Assembly (NCBI RefSeq): GCF_928392795.1
Contig: NZ_CAKMTJ010000009.1
Coordinates: forward strand, 1-64,000
Length of the DNA: 64,000 nucleotides
DNA from: Rothia nasimurium
GTDB lineage: Bacteria; Actinomycetota; Actinomycetes; Actinomycetales; Micrococcaceae
Direction: 5' to 3'
The notes under the pieces were generated by a model. It worked only from the letters and a program-made list of their open reading frames with translations, was not told the origin of the DNA and ran no database searches. The position numbers were made by a program, and so were the translations under genes. This document shows positions 53,010-63,710 of the stretch, piece after piece; the first letter of the stretch is position 1, and each line of letters starts with the position of its first letter.

Positions 53010-53129
53010 AACAATCTGAGGTGGTCTCGTCCGGGTTCGTTTTCTTTTACTGTCGCTACCATAAGGGAGGTGTATGCACTTGGTACCCCTTCCCTCCCCA
53101 TGGGCAAATGCTTCGACGCAGTGGTGGGA

Positions 53130-53144
53130 TCGGAGGCTAGTTCA
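53130..53144. repeat. 15-bp repeat at right end of the cassette
   Basis: TCGGAGGCTAGTTCA, identical to 48080-48094. Confidence 0.5.
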
Positions 53145-53170
53145 ACAACACGAAGAAGCAGGGCCTTTTG

Positions 53171-53701
53171 CTATAGATTTACTGTTCCCAGCTGCTGCCA
53201 GCTGCCTGCACTGAAGCGGTAGACCGTCAGCTGATTTACGGTAAAACGGGCGAGGCCAGGAGGTAGGGCGGCAAAATCGCGTAAGGACGCCGCCAGGGCA
53301 GGTTCCGGGGCATGATTAGCTAAGGTGAGGTGCGGCTCGTAGGGGAAAGGGGACACCGACTCCCCTACCGCCTGCTGGCAGGCTGCGTGAATCAGGGTGA
53401 GCCTATCTGCCCCGGTAGTCACGGGCAGGTAGGTCACCGGGGTAACCGGCTCAAAGCTTGTGGCAGCCCCCAAGCTCACCTGCACGGGGTCTAGCCCTAT
53501 CACAGCCTGCTCAATTGCTCCCAGGGGATCGCCGCCGGCGTCCTCACTAATCAAAATCGTGATGTGGCAGCTTTGAGCAGCGGGGCCCACCAGCCCCTGG
53601 CTCGCCCGCCATGAGACCAGGTGCTCGGCCACCACCGCAGGTACCTCGGCAACAATGCTGAGGTACCTGCGGTCGGGGTCTATGGTCGGTGAAGAAGCCA
53701 C
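53171..53701 (-). CDS. 2'-5' RNA ligase superfamily protein
   Basis: A 176-aa member of the 2H phosphoesterase superfamily (LigT/ThpR type), which acts on 2',3'-cyclic or 2'-5' RNA ends. The two HxT motifs are visible: SCHITILISE (about residue 44) and PHLTLANHA (about 122). The C-terminal QLTVYRFSAGSWQQLG is the part duplicated in the fragment at 47191. GTG start is weakly supported (no clear ribosome site). It lies 20 bp after the trpS stop, same strand. Confidence 0.8.
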   Translation of the reverse strand: MASSPTIDPDRRYLSIVAEVPAVVAEHLVSWRASQGLVGPAAQSCHITILISEDAGGDPLGAIEQAVIGLDPVQVSLGAATSFEPVTPVTYLPVTTGADRLTLIHAACQQAVGESVSPFPYEPHLTLANHAPEPALAASLRDFAALPPGLARFTVNQLTVYRFSAGSWQQLGTVNL

Positions 53702-53721
53702 CAGGTGAGGGTGTCTAACTC

Positions 53722-55261
<1,540 letters not shown>

Positions 55262-55319
55262 GACCTCTATTATGTCAAAGGAAGCCAGGCCGCGCTGAAT
55301 CGCAGGCCCAACTTAAGCG

Positions 55320-55325
55320 TAAAGT
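55320..55325 (+). promoter_or_regulatory. gntR gene -10 box
   Basis: TAAAGT, 7 nt before ATG 55333; leaderless type. Confidence 0.4.
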
Positions 55326-55332
55326 GGGGTAC

Positions 55333-56043
55333 ATGATGCCCTCATCACGTGAAACGAAGTACCAGCAGGTCGCCAGGCTCATCGAAGAGCGCTATATCTG
55401 CCCGGCCGATGAGAACATGCCCCTGCCCACAGAACGGCAGCTGCAGGATATCTTCTCCGTCTCACGCGACACCGTCCGCCGGGCCCTACGGGAACTAGCT
55501 GACGCCGGCCTTATCTACCATGTGCAGGGGTCAGGCACCTATGTTGCCCCGCGCAAGCACCCGATGCGGGCGCCGTCCTTGCGCTCTTTCACAGACGACA
55601 TGGCCGCGCGCGGCCACCGCCCCCACTCCCTCACCCTCACCTGCCACCTCATCGAGGCGCCGCTGGCGGTTCAACGCGATTTGAGTCTGGACGCCGGTGC
55701 CAAGGTGATTCAGATTCAGCGGCTGCGGCAGGCGGACGGCTCCCCTATCGCTCTTGAAACCGCCCACTTCCTACCCAAGGCCTTCTCCCATGTGGAGCCT
55801 GAGCTGTCTGCCTCGCTCGATGCCCAGATGCGGGCGTCCGGCTTCCAGGTGGAAACCGCAACCGTGCGGGTGGTAGCAACCAACCTGACCCAGGCAGAAG
55901 CAGCCCGGCTGGGGGTTCCCCTCGGGGCGGCCGCCTTACGCGTTGAAAAAGTGGGCTACACCGTGCGCGGCCTGCCTGTGGAAAGTACCCAAACCCTTTA
56001 CCGGGGCGACCGCTACGACTTTGAGATAAAGGTCAAGAGGTAG
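55333..56043 (+). CDS. GntR-family regulator, HutC type with UTRA domain
   Basis: A 236-aa regulator. The N-terminal winged HTH reads YQQVARLIEERYI, LPTERQLQDIFSVSRDTVRR and ALRELADAGLIYHVQGSGTY (about residues 10-72). The UTRA effector domain spans about 80-230, with IQIQRLRQADGSPIALETAH and VEKVGYTVRGLPVESTQTLY. The family often responds to phosphosugars or amino-sugar metabolites, but no target gene is adjacent. Start at 55333 follows TAAAGT; GTG 55324 and ATG 55336 are alternatives. Confidence 0.88.
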   Translation: MMPSSRETKYQQVARLIEERYICPADENMPLPTERQLQDIFSVSRDTVRRALRELADAGLIYHVQGSGTYVAPRKHPMRAPSLRSFTDDMAARGHRPHSLTLTCHLIEAPLAVQRDLSLDAGAKVIQIQRLRQADGSPIALETAHFLPKAFSHVEPELSASLDAQMRASGFQVETATVRVVATNLTQAEAARLGVPLGAAALRVEKVGYTVRGLPVESTQTLYRGDRYDFEIKVKR

Positions 56044-56063
56044 TTCTTTTTCCGTGAGTGCAT

Positions 56064-56114
56064 ACGAGAATCGCCGAGTGCATACGCTCTTGGTAGACAC
56101 TCGGCGATTCTCGT
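56064..56114. terminator. Bidirectional terminator between gntR and folD
   Basis: ACGAGAATCGCCGAGTG / CACTCGGCGATTCTCGT, a perfect 17-bp stem with a 17-nt loop. The short sequence GAGTGCATACG is repeated around it. Confidence 0.7.
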
Positions 56115-56126
56115 GGACACTTAGAC

Positions 56127-57005
56127 TTAGGCGGCCTGGCGTTCTGCGGTTTCTACCACGTTGACCAGCAGCATAGCGCGGGTCATGGGGCCCACGCCGC
56201 CGGGGTTGGGTGAGTACCAGCTGGCCTTAGCGGCGGCCTCAGGTGAGATGTCGCCGGTCAGCTTCTTCTTGCCGGTCTCGGGGTCCTCGATACGGGAGAC
56301 ACCAACGTCGAGCAGGATAGCGCCGTCCTTGACCTGATCAGCCTTCACGGCGTGGGCAACGCCCACGGCAGCCACGATGATATCGGCATCGCGCAGGGCT
56401 GCGCTGACGTCCTCGGTGCCGGTGTGCACCAGGGTAGCGGTGGAGTTGACGTCCTTGCGGGTCAGCAGCAGGCCCAGGGGGCGGCCTACGGTAATACCGC
56501 GGCCCAGCACAGCGACCTTCTTACCCTTCCACGAAATACCGTGGCGCTCCACCAGCTCAATCACACCGTTAGGGGTGCAGGGCAGGGGCGAGTTCAGGGG
56601 TTCACCCACGTTGAGGACGAGGCGACCCAGGTTCATGGGGTGCAGGCCGTCGGCGTCCTTCTCGGGGGCAATCTTCTCAAGAACTCGATTGGTATCGATG
56701 TGCTTGGGCAGGGGCAGCTGAACGATGTAGCCGGTGCAGGCCGGGTCGTTGTTCAGCTTTTCGAGCTCAGCTTCAAGCTCTTCCTGGCTGATGGTCTCGG
56801 GCAGCTCCACCTTGATGGAGGCAATGCCAACCTCGGCGCAGTCGCGGTGCTTACCGCCCACGTAGGAGCGGGAGGCCGGGTCATCGCCCACCAGCACGGT
56901 CGCCAGACCGGGGGTAACACCCTTTTCTTTCAAGGTAGCTACGCGCTCGGCGAGTTCGCTCTTAATCTGGGCAGCGGTAGCGGTGCCGTCAAGAATCTGC
57001 GGCAT
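56127..57005 (-). CDS. folD: Methylenetetrahydrofolate dehydrogenase/cyclohydrolase
   Basis: Bifunctional enzyme that interconverts 5,10-methylene-THF and 10-formyl-THF using NADP. The 292-aa protein has the catalytic Lys region [13 protein letters not shown] (about residue 49), [20 protein letters not shown] (about 97), [19 protein letters not shown] (about 169) and the C-terminal [23 protein letters not shown] 57005 with GGAG. It follows glyA by 2 bp, a common folate-pathway pair. Confidence 0.95.
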   Translation of the reverse strand: MPQILDGTATAAQIKSELAERVATLKEKGVTPGLATVLVGDDPASRSYVGGKHRDCAEVGIASIKVELPETISQEELEAELEKLNNDPACTGYIVQLPLPKHIDTNRVLEKIAPEKDADGLHPMNLGRLVLNVGEPLNSPLPCTPNGVIELVERHGISWKGKKVAVLGRGITVGRPLGLLLTRKDVNSTATLVHTGTEDVSAALRDADIIVAAVGVAHAVKADQVKDGAILLDVGVSRIEDPETGKKKLTGDISPEAAAKASWYSPNPGGVGPMTRAMLLVNVVETAERQAA

Positions 57006-57007
57006 GT

Positions 57008-58291
57008 TTACCACTCCTCGATACCGGAGTAGAGGGGGAACTTCTCGCACAGGGCGGTGACGCGCTCGCGCTGGGCTGCAACGTCGACGCCGGGCTTAAG
57101 GGTTTCGGCGATGATGTCGGCGACCTCGGTGAAGGCTTCAGCATCGAAGCCGCGGGTTGCCAGGGCGGGGGTACCGATGCGCAGGCCGGAGGTAACCATG
57201 GGCGGACGGGGGTCGTTGGGCACTGCGTTACGGTTGACGGTGATGCCGGCTTCGTGCAGCAGGTCTTCTGCCTCACGGCCGTTGATTTCGGCGTCGCGCA
57301 GGTCAACCAGGACCAGGTGAACGTCGGTGCCGCCGGAGATGACCTTAACGCCGGCCTCTGCCATGTCGGCCTGGTTCAGACGGTCGGCCAGAATCTTGGC
57401 GCCTTCGAGGGTGCGGGCCTGGCGGTCCTTGAACATGTCGGAAGCAGCAATCTTGAAGGCGGTAGCCTTACCGGCGATAGCGTGCATGAGGGGGCCGCCC
57501 TGCTGGCCGGGGAAGACCGCCGAGTCGATCTTCTTCTTCAGGTCCTCAACACACATGATGAAGCCGGAGCGGGGGCCTGCCAGGGTCTTGTGGACGGTGG
57601 AAGACACCACGTGGGCGTGGGGGACGGGGTTGGGGTGCAGGCCAGCTGCTACCAGGCCGGCGAAGTGGGCCATATCGACCCAGAGGTAGGCACCGATTTC
57701 GTCGGCGATAGCGCGGAAGGCTGCGAAGTCCAGCTGACGGGTGTAGGCTGACCAACCGGCGATAATGACCTTGGGCTTCTCGGCCAGGGCCAGTTCGCGG
57801 ACCTCGTCCATGTTCACGCGGCCGGTTTCTTCGTCCACGCCGTAGGCAACAACCTCGTAGAGCTTGCCCGAGACGTTGAGCTTCATACCGTGGGTCAGGT
57901 GACCGCCGTGGGCCAGGGACAGGCCCATAATCTTGTCGCCGGGGGTCAGCAGGGCGTGCATGACGGCGTTGTTGGCCTGGGCGCCGGAGTGGGGCTGTAC
58001 GTTGGCGTGATCGGCACCGAAGAGGGCCTTGGCGCGGTCGATAGCCAGCTGCTCCACCACGTCAACAAATTCACAGCCGCCGTAGTAGCGGCGGCCGGGG
58101 TAGCCTTCGGCGTACTTGTTGGTCAGAACAGAGCCCTGAGCTTCAAGTACAGCGCGGGGGGCGAAGTTCTCTGAAGCGATCATTTCGAGGGTGTTCTGCT
58201 GGCGTTCCTGCTCGTGCTGAATAGCTTCAGCGACCTCGGGGTCTACCTCAGCCAGGGGCAGGTTGGTGACGTTGGGTGAAAGGTTGGTCAT
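57008..58291 (-). CDS. glyA: Serine hydroxymethyltransferase
   Basis: PLP enzyme that moves a one-carbon unit from serine to tetrahydrofolate, making glycine. The 427-aa protein has [19 protein letters not shown] (about residue 33), [19 protein letters not shown] (about 58), HLTHG (about 126) and the PLP-binding Lys in [16 protein letters not shown] (about 230). AAGGAAG precedes ATG 58291. I saw no glycine or SAM riboswitch in the 249-bp upstream region. It forms an operon with folD. Confidence 0.96.
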   Translation of the reverse strand: MTNLSPNVTNLPLAEVDPEVAEAIQHEQERQQNTLEMIASENFAPRAVLEAQGSVLTNKYAEGYPGRRYYGGCEFVDVVEQLAIDRAKALFGADHANVQPHSGAQANNAVMHALLTPGDKIMGLSLAHGGHLTHGMKLNVSGKLYEVVAYGVDEETGRVNMDEVRELALAEKPKVIIAGWSAYTRQLDFAAFRAIADEIGAYLWVDMAHFAGLVAAGLHPNPVPHAHVVSSTVHKTLAGPRSGFIMCVEDLKKKIDSAVFPGQQGGPLMHAIAGKATAFKIAASDMFKDRQARTLEGAKILADRLNQADMAEAGVKVISGGTDVHLVLVDLRDAEINGREAEDLLHEAGITVNRNAVPNDPRPPMVTSGLRIGTPALATRGFDAEAFTEVADIIAETLKPGVDVAAQRERVTALCEKFPLYSGIEEW

Positions 58292-58488
58292 GCCACTTCC
58301 TTGAGTATGGTGGATCAGTTTCTTCTGTTGTCTGTACGAGGGGATACAGAAGATCACGTGATGCTTTAACCGAGTAGCGCGTGTGAGCGCACTCTATTTT
58401 TAAGTGTATGTGACCTAGCTAGCTAGTGCCCGTTGCCCCGGCAGATTTGAGATAATTTTCAGGTTTTTACCCACCCCTGCTTTTAAGC

Positions 58489-58527
58489 TGCGCGGACGCC
58501 GGTGAGCTGCTCACCGGCGTCCGCGCA
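58489..58527 (-). terminator. Hairpin after the TetR gene
   Basis: Perfect 19-bp arms TGCGCGGACGCCGGTGAGC / GCTCACCGGCGTCCGCGCA with a 1-nt loop, followed on the minus strand by GCTTAAAAG. Confidence 0.65.
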
Positions 58528-58540
58528 GGAAAAAGGGAGG

Positions 58541-59113
58541 CTAGGCCTGCCGCAAAATAGTGCGGGCAAATTCGAAGTAGCTTTCGGCGTCAAAGTCGCG
58601 TACAGTGCTGGCCTGCACCACAAAGCCGGTCAGCACAGACAGGACCGCCGAGCCCAGCATCTGTAACCAGGTTTCTAGCTCCGAGGGGGAAAAATCTAGT
58701 TCTGTCGCAGCCCAGGCCCGGTAGCTCGCCACCACGCGGGAACGCAAGAGGCCCAGCTGTTCATCAACAACCTCAGCGACCTCAGGTACCGTCACGGCCT
58801 CTCCCCAGGTAATCGCCAAAAACCGCGTCAGCTGCTCATCGGCCTGCAAGGTCACCAGACAGCGTTCCACAAACTCCCAGGGCAGCTCATCGCTGCGCAC
58901 CTCAAACTGAGAGAGATCTACCCGGGCAGCCGCAGCCATAATCTCGGTTTTCCCCGAGAAGTGGTTATAAATCGCCCCGGCAGATAAGCCCGAGGCTGCA
59001 ATCACCTCGCTCATCGAGGCCTGCTGATACCCTTTCTGCATAAACACAGCACGGGCAGCCTCAACAAGCTCGGCACGACGGGAACGCATATACTCTTCAC
59101 TGACTTTCGGCAC
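58541..59113 (-). CDS. TetR-family regulator
   Basis: A 190-aa regulator. The N-terminal HTH reads RRAELVEAARAVFMQKGYQQ then MSEVIAASGLSAGAIYNHFS (about residues 12-57). The C-terminal ligand domain (about 60-190) is not characteristic of a known effector. GTG 59113 lies 6 nt after a TAAAAT box, as in other leaderless starts here. It is divergent from the VWA-domain gene, so that gene is a possible target, but the 200-bp gap has no clear operator. Confidence 0.9.
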   Translation of the reverse strand: MPKVSEEYMRSRRAELVEAARAVFMQKGYQQASMSEVIAASGLSAGAIYNHFSGKTEIMAAAARVDLSQFEVRSDELPWEFVERCLVTLQADEQLTRFLAITWGEAVTVPEVAEVVDEQLGLLRSRVVASYRAWAATELDFSPSELETWLQMLGSAVLSVLTGFVVQASTVRDFDAESYFEFARTILRQA

Positions 59114-59119
59114 CCTCCC

Positions 59120-59125
59120 ATTTTA
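59120..59125 (-). promoter_or_regulatory. tetR gene -10 box
   Basis: TAAAAT on the minus strand, 6 nt before the GTG at 59113; leaderless type. Confidence 0.4.
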
Positions 59126-59184
59126 AAGCACAGCAGCCCACCACCACCGTCCTATAAACCCCGCCATCAGCACCCCATTCTTGC

Positions 59185-59280
59185 TACACTAAAGGGCGAA
59201 CCAGCGGCGCTACCCAGCAGTAGTTAGCCGCGCATGCGAGTGCCTCATCAGTCGCACCTGCTGAGGGACCCCCACTCGCA
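59185..59280 (+). promoter_or_regulatory. Promoter and structured leader of the VWA-domain gene
   Basis: TACACT (59185-59190) is a candidate -10 box, giving a leader of about 120 nt. The leader contains a nested hairpin: TGCGAGTG (59235-59242) with CACTCGCA (59273-59280), enclosing CCTCATCAG / CTGCTGAGG (59243-59266, one mismatch). I could not match it to a known riboswitch. Confidence 0.4.
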
Positions 59281-59319
59281 CACCCCACCGCACAGCATTA
59301 GGGAAGAGGCACCCACCCC

Positions 59320-61020
59320 ATGGTGAACACCGCCAAGTCGCGCCGTCAAGAGCGTATTGAGAAGCAGAAGAAGAATAGCCGCAAGTGGATTGCAACCGGC
59401 GCTGCAGCCATCATTTTGCTCTGCGGCGGCGCTATCGCCTACACCAACATCACCTCTGATAGGGAACAGTCAACGACCAGCGGCCAAACCGTTCCGGCTG
59501 CCTGCTCAACCACCCAGGCCGTCACCGTGGCTACCACCGAACCTATGGCAGCAGCGCTGAAGGCTATGCCCGTGGACGAGGACACCTGCATCACCCTCGA
59601 CATCACCACCAATAAGACCGCCAGCGATGTACTCACCGAGTCAACCAGCGGCACAGCAACCACCAACCTCTGGATTCCTGACTCCACCACCCGCGCTGAG
59701 CTGGCCATGAGCGAAGCCAACACCGGCCTAACTCCCCTTGCTGAGTCTCTTGCCCAGACCCCCGGCGTCATCGTGTCAGAAGATAACACCAGCTACGGCA
59801 CCTGGCTCGAAGCTCTCAAGGCTGAAGATACCGTCAGCATGGGTGACCCCAAGGAGGACCCCGGCGCTTTCGCGGCCCTGCTCGGGGGTATCTCTGAGGC
59901 GTCAGCGGGTACCGTTAGCGTTGAGGACCTCACCGGTGGCACTACGCTGCGTGCCCAGAGCATCGGTGTTACTGAAGCCGCCCAGAGCGCTACCGAGCTG
60001 CTGACCGATGTGGATAACGGCTCCAAGGACGCCGCAATCGTCACCGAAGCTGACTACGCTGCTTACGCTTCAACCCACGCAGATTCCGGGCTGACCGCAA
60101 CTGTACCCGGCGACGGCTCTTTTGCCCTCAACTACCCCCTCTACCAGGCGTCCTCCAGCAACAACACCACTATCGATGAAGCTGCCCAGCAGATTATTGA
60201 CTTTATGGGCAGCGAGGACGGCAAGAAGGCCCTAACATCTGCCGGTTTGCGTGGGGCGGACGGCCAGGAGCTAGAAGGCGAGTACGGTGTCGGTAGTTTT
60301 GCTGCGCTGACTCCCAGTAACCAGGACGTGCTTACCCAGGTCTGGACTTCTTACTCCCTACAGTCTGCGCCGCTGAATGCCTTGGTCGTGCTCGATGCAT
60401 CGGGTTCCATGCTGCGCCCGGTAACGGGTACCGATAAGTCCCGTATGGATATCACTGTCGAGTCTGTGCTGGCGGGCTCCCAGCTTTTCCCTGCTCGTGA
60501 CTCTATGGGTCTGTGGAAGTTCTCCCGTGACCTCACTTTGCCCGACGGTTCTGTTTCTGATTACCAGGAGCTGGTACCCGTGCGCGGCTTTGAAGAAACT
60601 GTAGACGGTAAGACCCAGCGGGTGCTCCTACAGGAGGCTGGCTCGGGTATTGCCGCGACCATTGACCCCAACGGCTTCACCGCCCTTTATGACACCACCC
60701 TGGCTGCCTTCCGCTCCGCTAAGGAGAACTACGCCTACGGTTCGGTAAATGCCGTGATTGTACTGACCGACGGTGAAAACTTTGATGATGGTTCAATTAG
60801 CCAGGAAGAACTGATTTCTACCATTCAGGCGGAGCAGGACCCGGCTAACCCGGTCTTCATCATCATGATTGGTGTCTCTGAGGACGCGGATATGAACGCC
60901 CTGACCACCATCGCCCAGAGCGTCGGTGGCGAGGCCCATATGGCTTCCTCCCCCACCGACGTGCAGCGCATCTTCGCTGAAGCCCTCACCGGCATCTCGG
61001 ACGCAGCTGCGCAGCAGTAG
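59320..61020 (+). CDS. Membrane-anchored VWA-domain protein with binding-protein-like region
   Basis: A 566-aa protein. The basic N-terminus is followed by one transmembrane helix (TGAAAIILLCGGAIAYTNIT, about residues 26-45), with the rest outside the cell. Residues about 60-335 resemble a solute-binding fold, with TNLWIPDST and a run of Ser/Thr. A von Willebrand factor A domain spans about 350-555. Its MIDAS motif is LVVLDASGSMLRP (DxSxS, about 356), with the later VIVLTDGENFDDGS (about 484) and VFIIMIGVSEDA. Such architecture is common in actinobacteria; ligand unknown. ATG 59320 (GTG 59323 alternative) has GGAAGAGG upstream. Confidence 0.8.
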   Translation: MVNTAKSRRQERIEKQKKNSRKWIATGAAAIILLCGGAIAYTNITSDREQSTTSGQTVPAACSTTQAVTVATTEPMAAALKAMPVDEDTCITLDITTNKTASDVLTESTSGTATTNLWIPDSTTRAELAMSEANTGLTPLAESLAQTPGVIVSEDNTSYGTWLEALKAEDTVSMGDPKEDPGAFAALLGGISEASAGTVSVEDLTGGTTLRAQSIGVTEAAQSATELLTDVDNGSKDAAIVTEADYAAYASTHADSGLTATVPGDGSFALNYPLYQASSSNNTTIDEAAQQIIDFMGSEDGKKALTSAGLRGADGQELEGEYGVGSFAALTPSNQDVLTQVWTSYSLQSAPLNALVVLDASGSMLRPVTGTDKSRMDITVESVLAGSQLFPARDSMGLWKFSRDLTLPDGSVSDYQELVPVRGFEETVDGKTQRVLLQEAGSGIAATIDPNGFTALYDTTLAAFRSAKENYAYGSVNAVIVLTDGENFDDGSISQEELISTIQAEQDPANPVFIIMIGVSEDADMNALTTIAQSVGGEAHMASSPTDVQRIFAEALTGISDAAAQQ

Positions 61021-61040
61021 GGTTCTTCACATAACACGAT

Positions 61041-61079
61041 AAAAGTCCGCCCCTCCGTACGTGGAGGGGCGGACTTTTT
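61041..61079 (+). terminator. Terminator after the VWA gene
   Basis: AAAAGTCCGCCCCTCC / GGAGGGGCGGACTTTTT with a short loop and T-run. Confidence 0.85.
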
Positions 61080-61105
61080 ACTGCGAATTACTAGTTCTAC
61101 CAGAG

Positions 61106-61272
61106 GCGGAGCGAATATACCGGAGCCAGCTGGCTGGGGCTGGCGTGATGAAGTGCTCGGGTGCGAGCAAGCGAGCACATAAGAGAGCACGGAATCAGCC
61201 GAGTTTACGAGGCTGGGCGAGCGCCCAGCGCGAGCCCAAGAGGGTCAGCTGGCGAAGGTATATTCGCTCCGC
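61106..61272. repeat. Palindromic repeat element, copy F
   Basis: Outer arms GCGGAGCGAATATACC and GGTATATTCGCTCCGC are a perfect 16-bp match, unlike the arms of any other copy. The interior shares GGGGCTGGCGTGATGAAGTG, GGGTGCGAGC, GCGAGCACATAAGAG and CGGAATC with copy D, and GAGGGTC with all. It lies between convergent VWA and purH genes. Confidence 0.75.
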
Positions 61273-61285
61273 CGCGCTGATGAGC

Positions 61286-62893
61286 CTAGTGGAAGAAGTG
61301 ACGAGCTCCGGTGAAGTACATAGTCACTCCCGCTTCCTTGGCTGCAGCGATAACTTCTTCATCGCGGATGGAGCCGCCAGGCTGCACGACTGCGCGGACG
61401 CCGGCGTCCAGGAGTACCTGGAGGCCGTCGGCGAAGGGGAAGAAGGCGTCTGAGGCTGCGACGGAGCCGCGGGCGCGTTCTGCACCTTCTGCAAGGGTGT
61501 TGGCGCGTTCGACGGAGAGGCGGCAGGAGTCTACGCGGTTGACCTGGCCCATGCCGATGCCGACGGCGGCTCCGTCGTTGGCGAGCAGGATGGCGTTGGA
61601 CTTGGCGGCGCGTAGGGCCTTCCAGGCGAATTCAAGGTCGGCCAGGGTGGCTTCGTCGGCGGCGTCACCGGCGACGAGCTGCCAGTTTTCGACCTTGTCA
61701 CCGTCGGCGTGCAGGCGGTCGGCGTCCTGGAAGAGGGCACCGCCGGATACCTGGCGGTATTCGATAGCATCGCGGGCAAAACCTTCGGGCAGCTGGAGAA
61801 TACGCAGGTTCTTCTTGGTCTGCAGGATTTCCAGGGCTTCGGGGGCGTAGGAGGGGGCGATGATGACTTCGGTGAAGATGCCCTTGACGGTTTCTGCCAT
61901 GGCTGCGGTGACTTCGCGGTTGGCTGCGATGACGCCGCCGTAGGCTGAGAGGGGGTCGCAGGCGTGGGCCTTGGCGTGGGCGTCGGCGATGGGGTCGGCT
62001 GCGTCTGCTGCGCCGATGGCGATGCCGCAGGGGTTGTTGTGCTTGATGATGGCGACGGCAGGTTCGTCGAAATCGTAGGCGGCGCGTAGGGCGGCGTCAC
62101 CGTCGACGTAGTTGTTGTAGCTCATGGCCTTGCCGCCGAGCAGTTCTGCCTGGGCGATGCCGGGGGTTGCAGCGGGGTCGACGTAGAGGGCGCCTGCCTG
62201 GTGGGGGTTTTCGCCGTAGCGCAGGGATTCGGAGCGTTCGAAGGCGAGTCCGGCGAAGGGGGGCCAGTAGTTGGCGTCTTCGTCCTGTTCGAACTGGGCT
62301 GCGGTCCAGGTGGCAACGGCGGTGTCGTAGGCGGCAGTGTGGGCGAAGGCGGCGGACGCCAGGCGGCGGCGTTCTGCCAGGTTGAAGCCACCTGCCTTGG
62401 CGGCTTCAACGACCTGGCCGTACTTGGCGGGGTCGACGACGATAGCGACGGCGTCGTGGTTCTTGGCTGCTGCGCGCACCATGGAGGGGCCGCCGATGTC
62501 GATTTTTTCGATGATGGCGTCCTGGTCTGCGCCGGAGGCTACGGTCTCAACGAAGGGGTAAAGGTTGACGACGACCAGGTCGAAGGCCTCGATTCCCATG
62601 TCTTTGAGGGTGTCGATGTGTTCCTGCTTGCGGCGGTCTGCCAGGATGCCGGCATGGACGCGGGGGTGCAGGGTTTTGACGCGGCCTTCGAGGCATTCGG
62701 GGAAGCCGGTGATGTCGGAGACTTCGGTGACGGGGACGCCGGCTGCGGCGATGGTGGAGGCGGTTGAACCGGTGGAGACGATAGCGACGCCGGCTTCGTG
62801 CAGGCCCTTTGCTAGGTCTTCGAGGCCGGTCTTGTCGTAGACAGAGATGAGGGCACGCTTGAGCGGTACGCGGTCGAGCTCAATGAGACTCAC
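61286..62893 (-). CDS. purH: Bifunctional AICAR transformylase/IMP cyclohydrolase
   Basis: Last two steps of purine synthesis, AICAR to FAICAR to IMP. The 535-aa protein has the N-terminal IMP cyclohydrolase domain (MGS fold, [19 protein letters not shown] about residue 14, [14 protein letters not shown] about 69) and the C-terminal transformylase with the catalytic Lys-His in [16 protein letters not shown] (about 285). [16 protein letters not shown] is near 470. GTG start with GGAG. It lies 127 bp downstream of purN on the same strand, and uses the 10-formyl-THF made by folD. Confidence 0.95.
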   Translation of the reverse strand: MSLIELDRVPLKRALISVYDKTGLEDLAKGLHEAGVAIVSTGSTASTIAAAGVPVTEVSDITGFPECLEGRVKTLHPRVHAGILADRRKQEHIDTLKDMGIEAFDLVVVNLYPFVETVASGADQDAIIEKIDIGGPSMVRAAAKNHDAVAIVVDPAKYGQVVEAAKAGGFNLAERRRLASAAFAHTAAYDTAVATWTAAQFEQDEDANYWPPFAGLAFERSESLRYGENPHQAGALYVDPAATPGIAQAELLGGKAMSYNNYVDGDAALRAAYDFDEPAVAIIKHNNPCGIAIGAADAADPIADAHAKAHACDPLSAYGGVIAANREVTAAMAETVKGIFTEVIIAPSYAPEALEILQTKKNLRILQLPEGFARDAIEYRQVSGGALFQDADRLHADGDKVENWQLVAGDAADEATLADLEFAWKALRAAKSNAILLANDGAAVGIGMGQVNRVDSCRLSVERANTLAEGAERARGSVAASDAFFPFADGLQVLLDAGVRAVVQPGGSIRDEEVIAAAKEAGVTMYFTGARHFFH

Positions 62894-63020
62894 AGATTAA
62901 CTCCGTTTCTTTTGCTGCCGGGTTGGGCCGGGTCAGCAGGTGGTTACGTGGGTGTGAGTCGTTTTGGTAAGGAGCCCCGACCCTAGGCCCAGCCCCGTGG
63001 TGCGGGGCTAAACTTGTGGG

Positions 63021-63599
63021 TTAGGCTGGTTCGCCGTTGAGGTCTTGGGCCAGGCGGGCGATGGTTTCTACCAGGAGCACTCGCTCTTTGACCTTGATGC
63101 GCTCGTGCAGGGTTTCTTCGGTGTCGTCATCGAGGACGTCGACGGCGGCTTGGGCCAGGATGGGGCCGGTATCGACGCCGGAGTCGACCAGGTGCACGGT
63201 GAGCCCGGTGACTTTGACCCCGTGGGCAAGGGCGTCGCGCACGCCGTGGGCTCCTGGGAAGGACGGCAGCAGGGCGGGGTGGGTGTTGATGATGCGGTTT
63301 TTGAAGCGGTCAACGAGCTGGGCGTCGACGATGCGCATGAAGCCTGCGAAGATGATGTAGTCGGCGCCGTAGCTGGCAATTTTTTCTTCCAGGGCGCGGT
63401 TCCAGGCTTCGCGGGTGTCGTAGCTGGAAGGTTCTACGAGGAAGGTCTCGATTCCGGCTGCTTCTGCTCGTTCGATTCCCAGGCAGGGCTTGTCGGCACC
63501 AACAGCCAGGACCGTGGCGTTCAGGTCGCCGGCTGCTACGGAGTCAAGGATGGACTGTAAATTTGTGCCCGATCCGGACACCATCACCACAATGCGCAT
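63021..63599 (-). CDS. purN: Phosphoribosylglycinamide formyltransferase
   Basis: Third step of purine synthesis, GAR to FGAR with 10-formyl-THF. The 192-aa protein has the N-terminal VVMVSGSGTNLQSILD (about residue 5), VDAQLVDRFKNRIINTHPAL with catalytic Asn and His (about 93) and the signature VHLVDSGVDTGPIL (about 130). ATG 63599 lies 7 nt after TAAACT, so the message is likely leaderless; the extension to 63632 lacks homology. It precedes purH. Confidence 0.95.
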   Translation of the reverse strand: MRIVVMVSGSGTNLQSILDSVAAGDLNATVLAVGADKPCLGIERAEAAGIETFLVEPSSYDTREAWNRALEEKIASYGADYIIFAGFMRIVDAQLVDRFKNRIINTHPALLPSFPGAHGVRDALAHGVKVTGLTVHLVDSGVDTGPILAQAAVDVLDDDTEETLHERIKVKERVLLVETIARLAQDLNGEPA

Positions 63600-63606
63600 A
63601 CAGAAA

Positions 63607-63612
63607 AGTTTA
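63607..63612 (-). promoter_or_regulatory. purN -10 box
   Basis: TAAACT on the minus strand, 7 nt before the ATG; leaderless type. Confidence 0.5.
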
Positions 63613-63710
63613 TCGCATGCGAGCGCCAACACACTGCCGCGTTTTCATGCTGAGACGCCGGTAGTTTGCGCTGTGCGAGGCGGGTGGCAGGGCGCGGTAA
63701 GGTGGTAGGT

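Noticed and set aside
58292..58540. Possible glycine or SAM riboswitch upstream of glyA
   Set aside because: No paired helices or conserved core seen; only the terminator hairpin of the TetR gene and AT-rich sequence with CTAGCTAGCTAG.
59185..59319. Known cyclic-di-AMP-type riboswitch before the VWA gene
   Set aside because: The leader has nested stems but I could not place the conserved ydaO sequence blocks; it is reported only as a structured leader.
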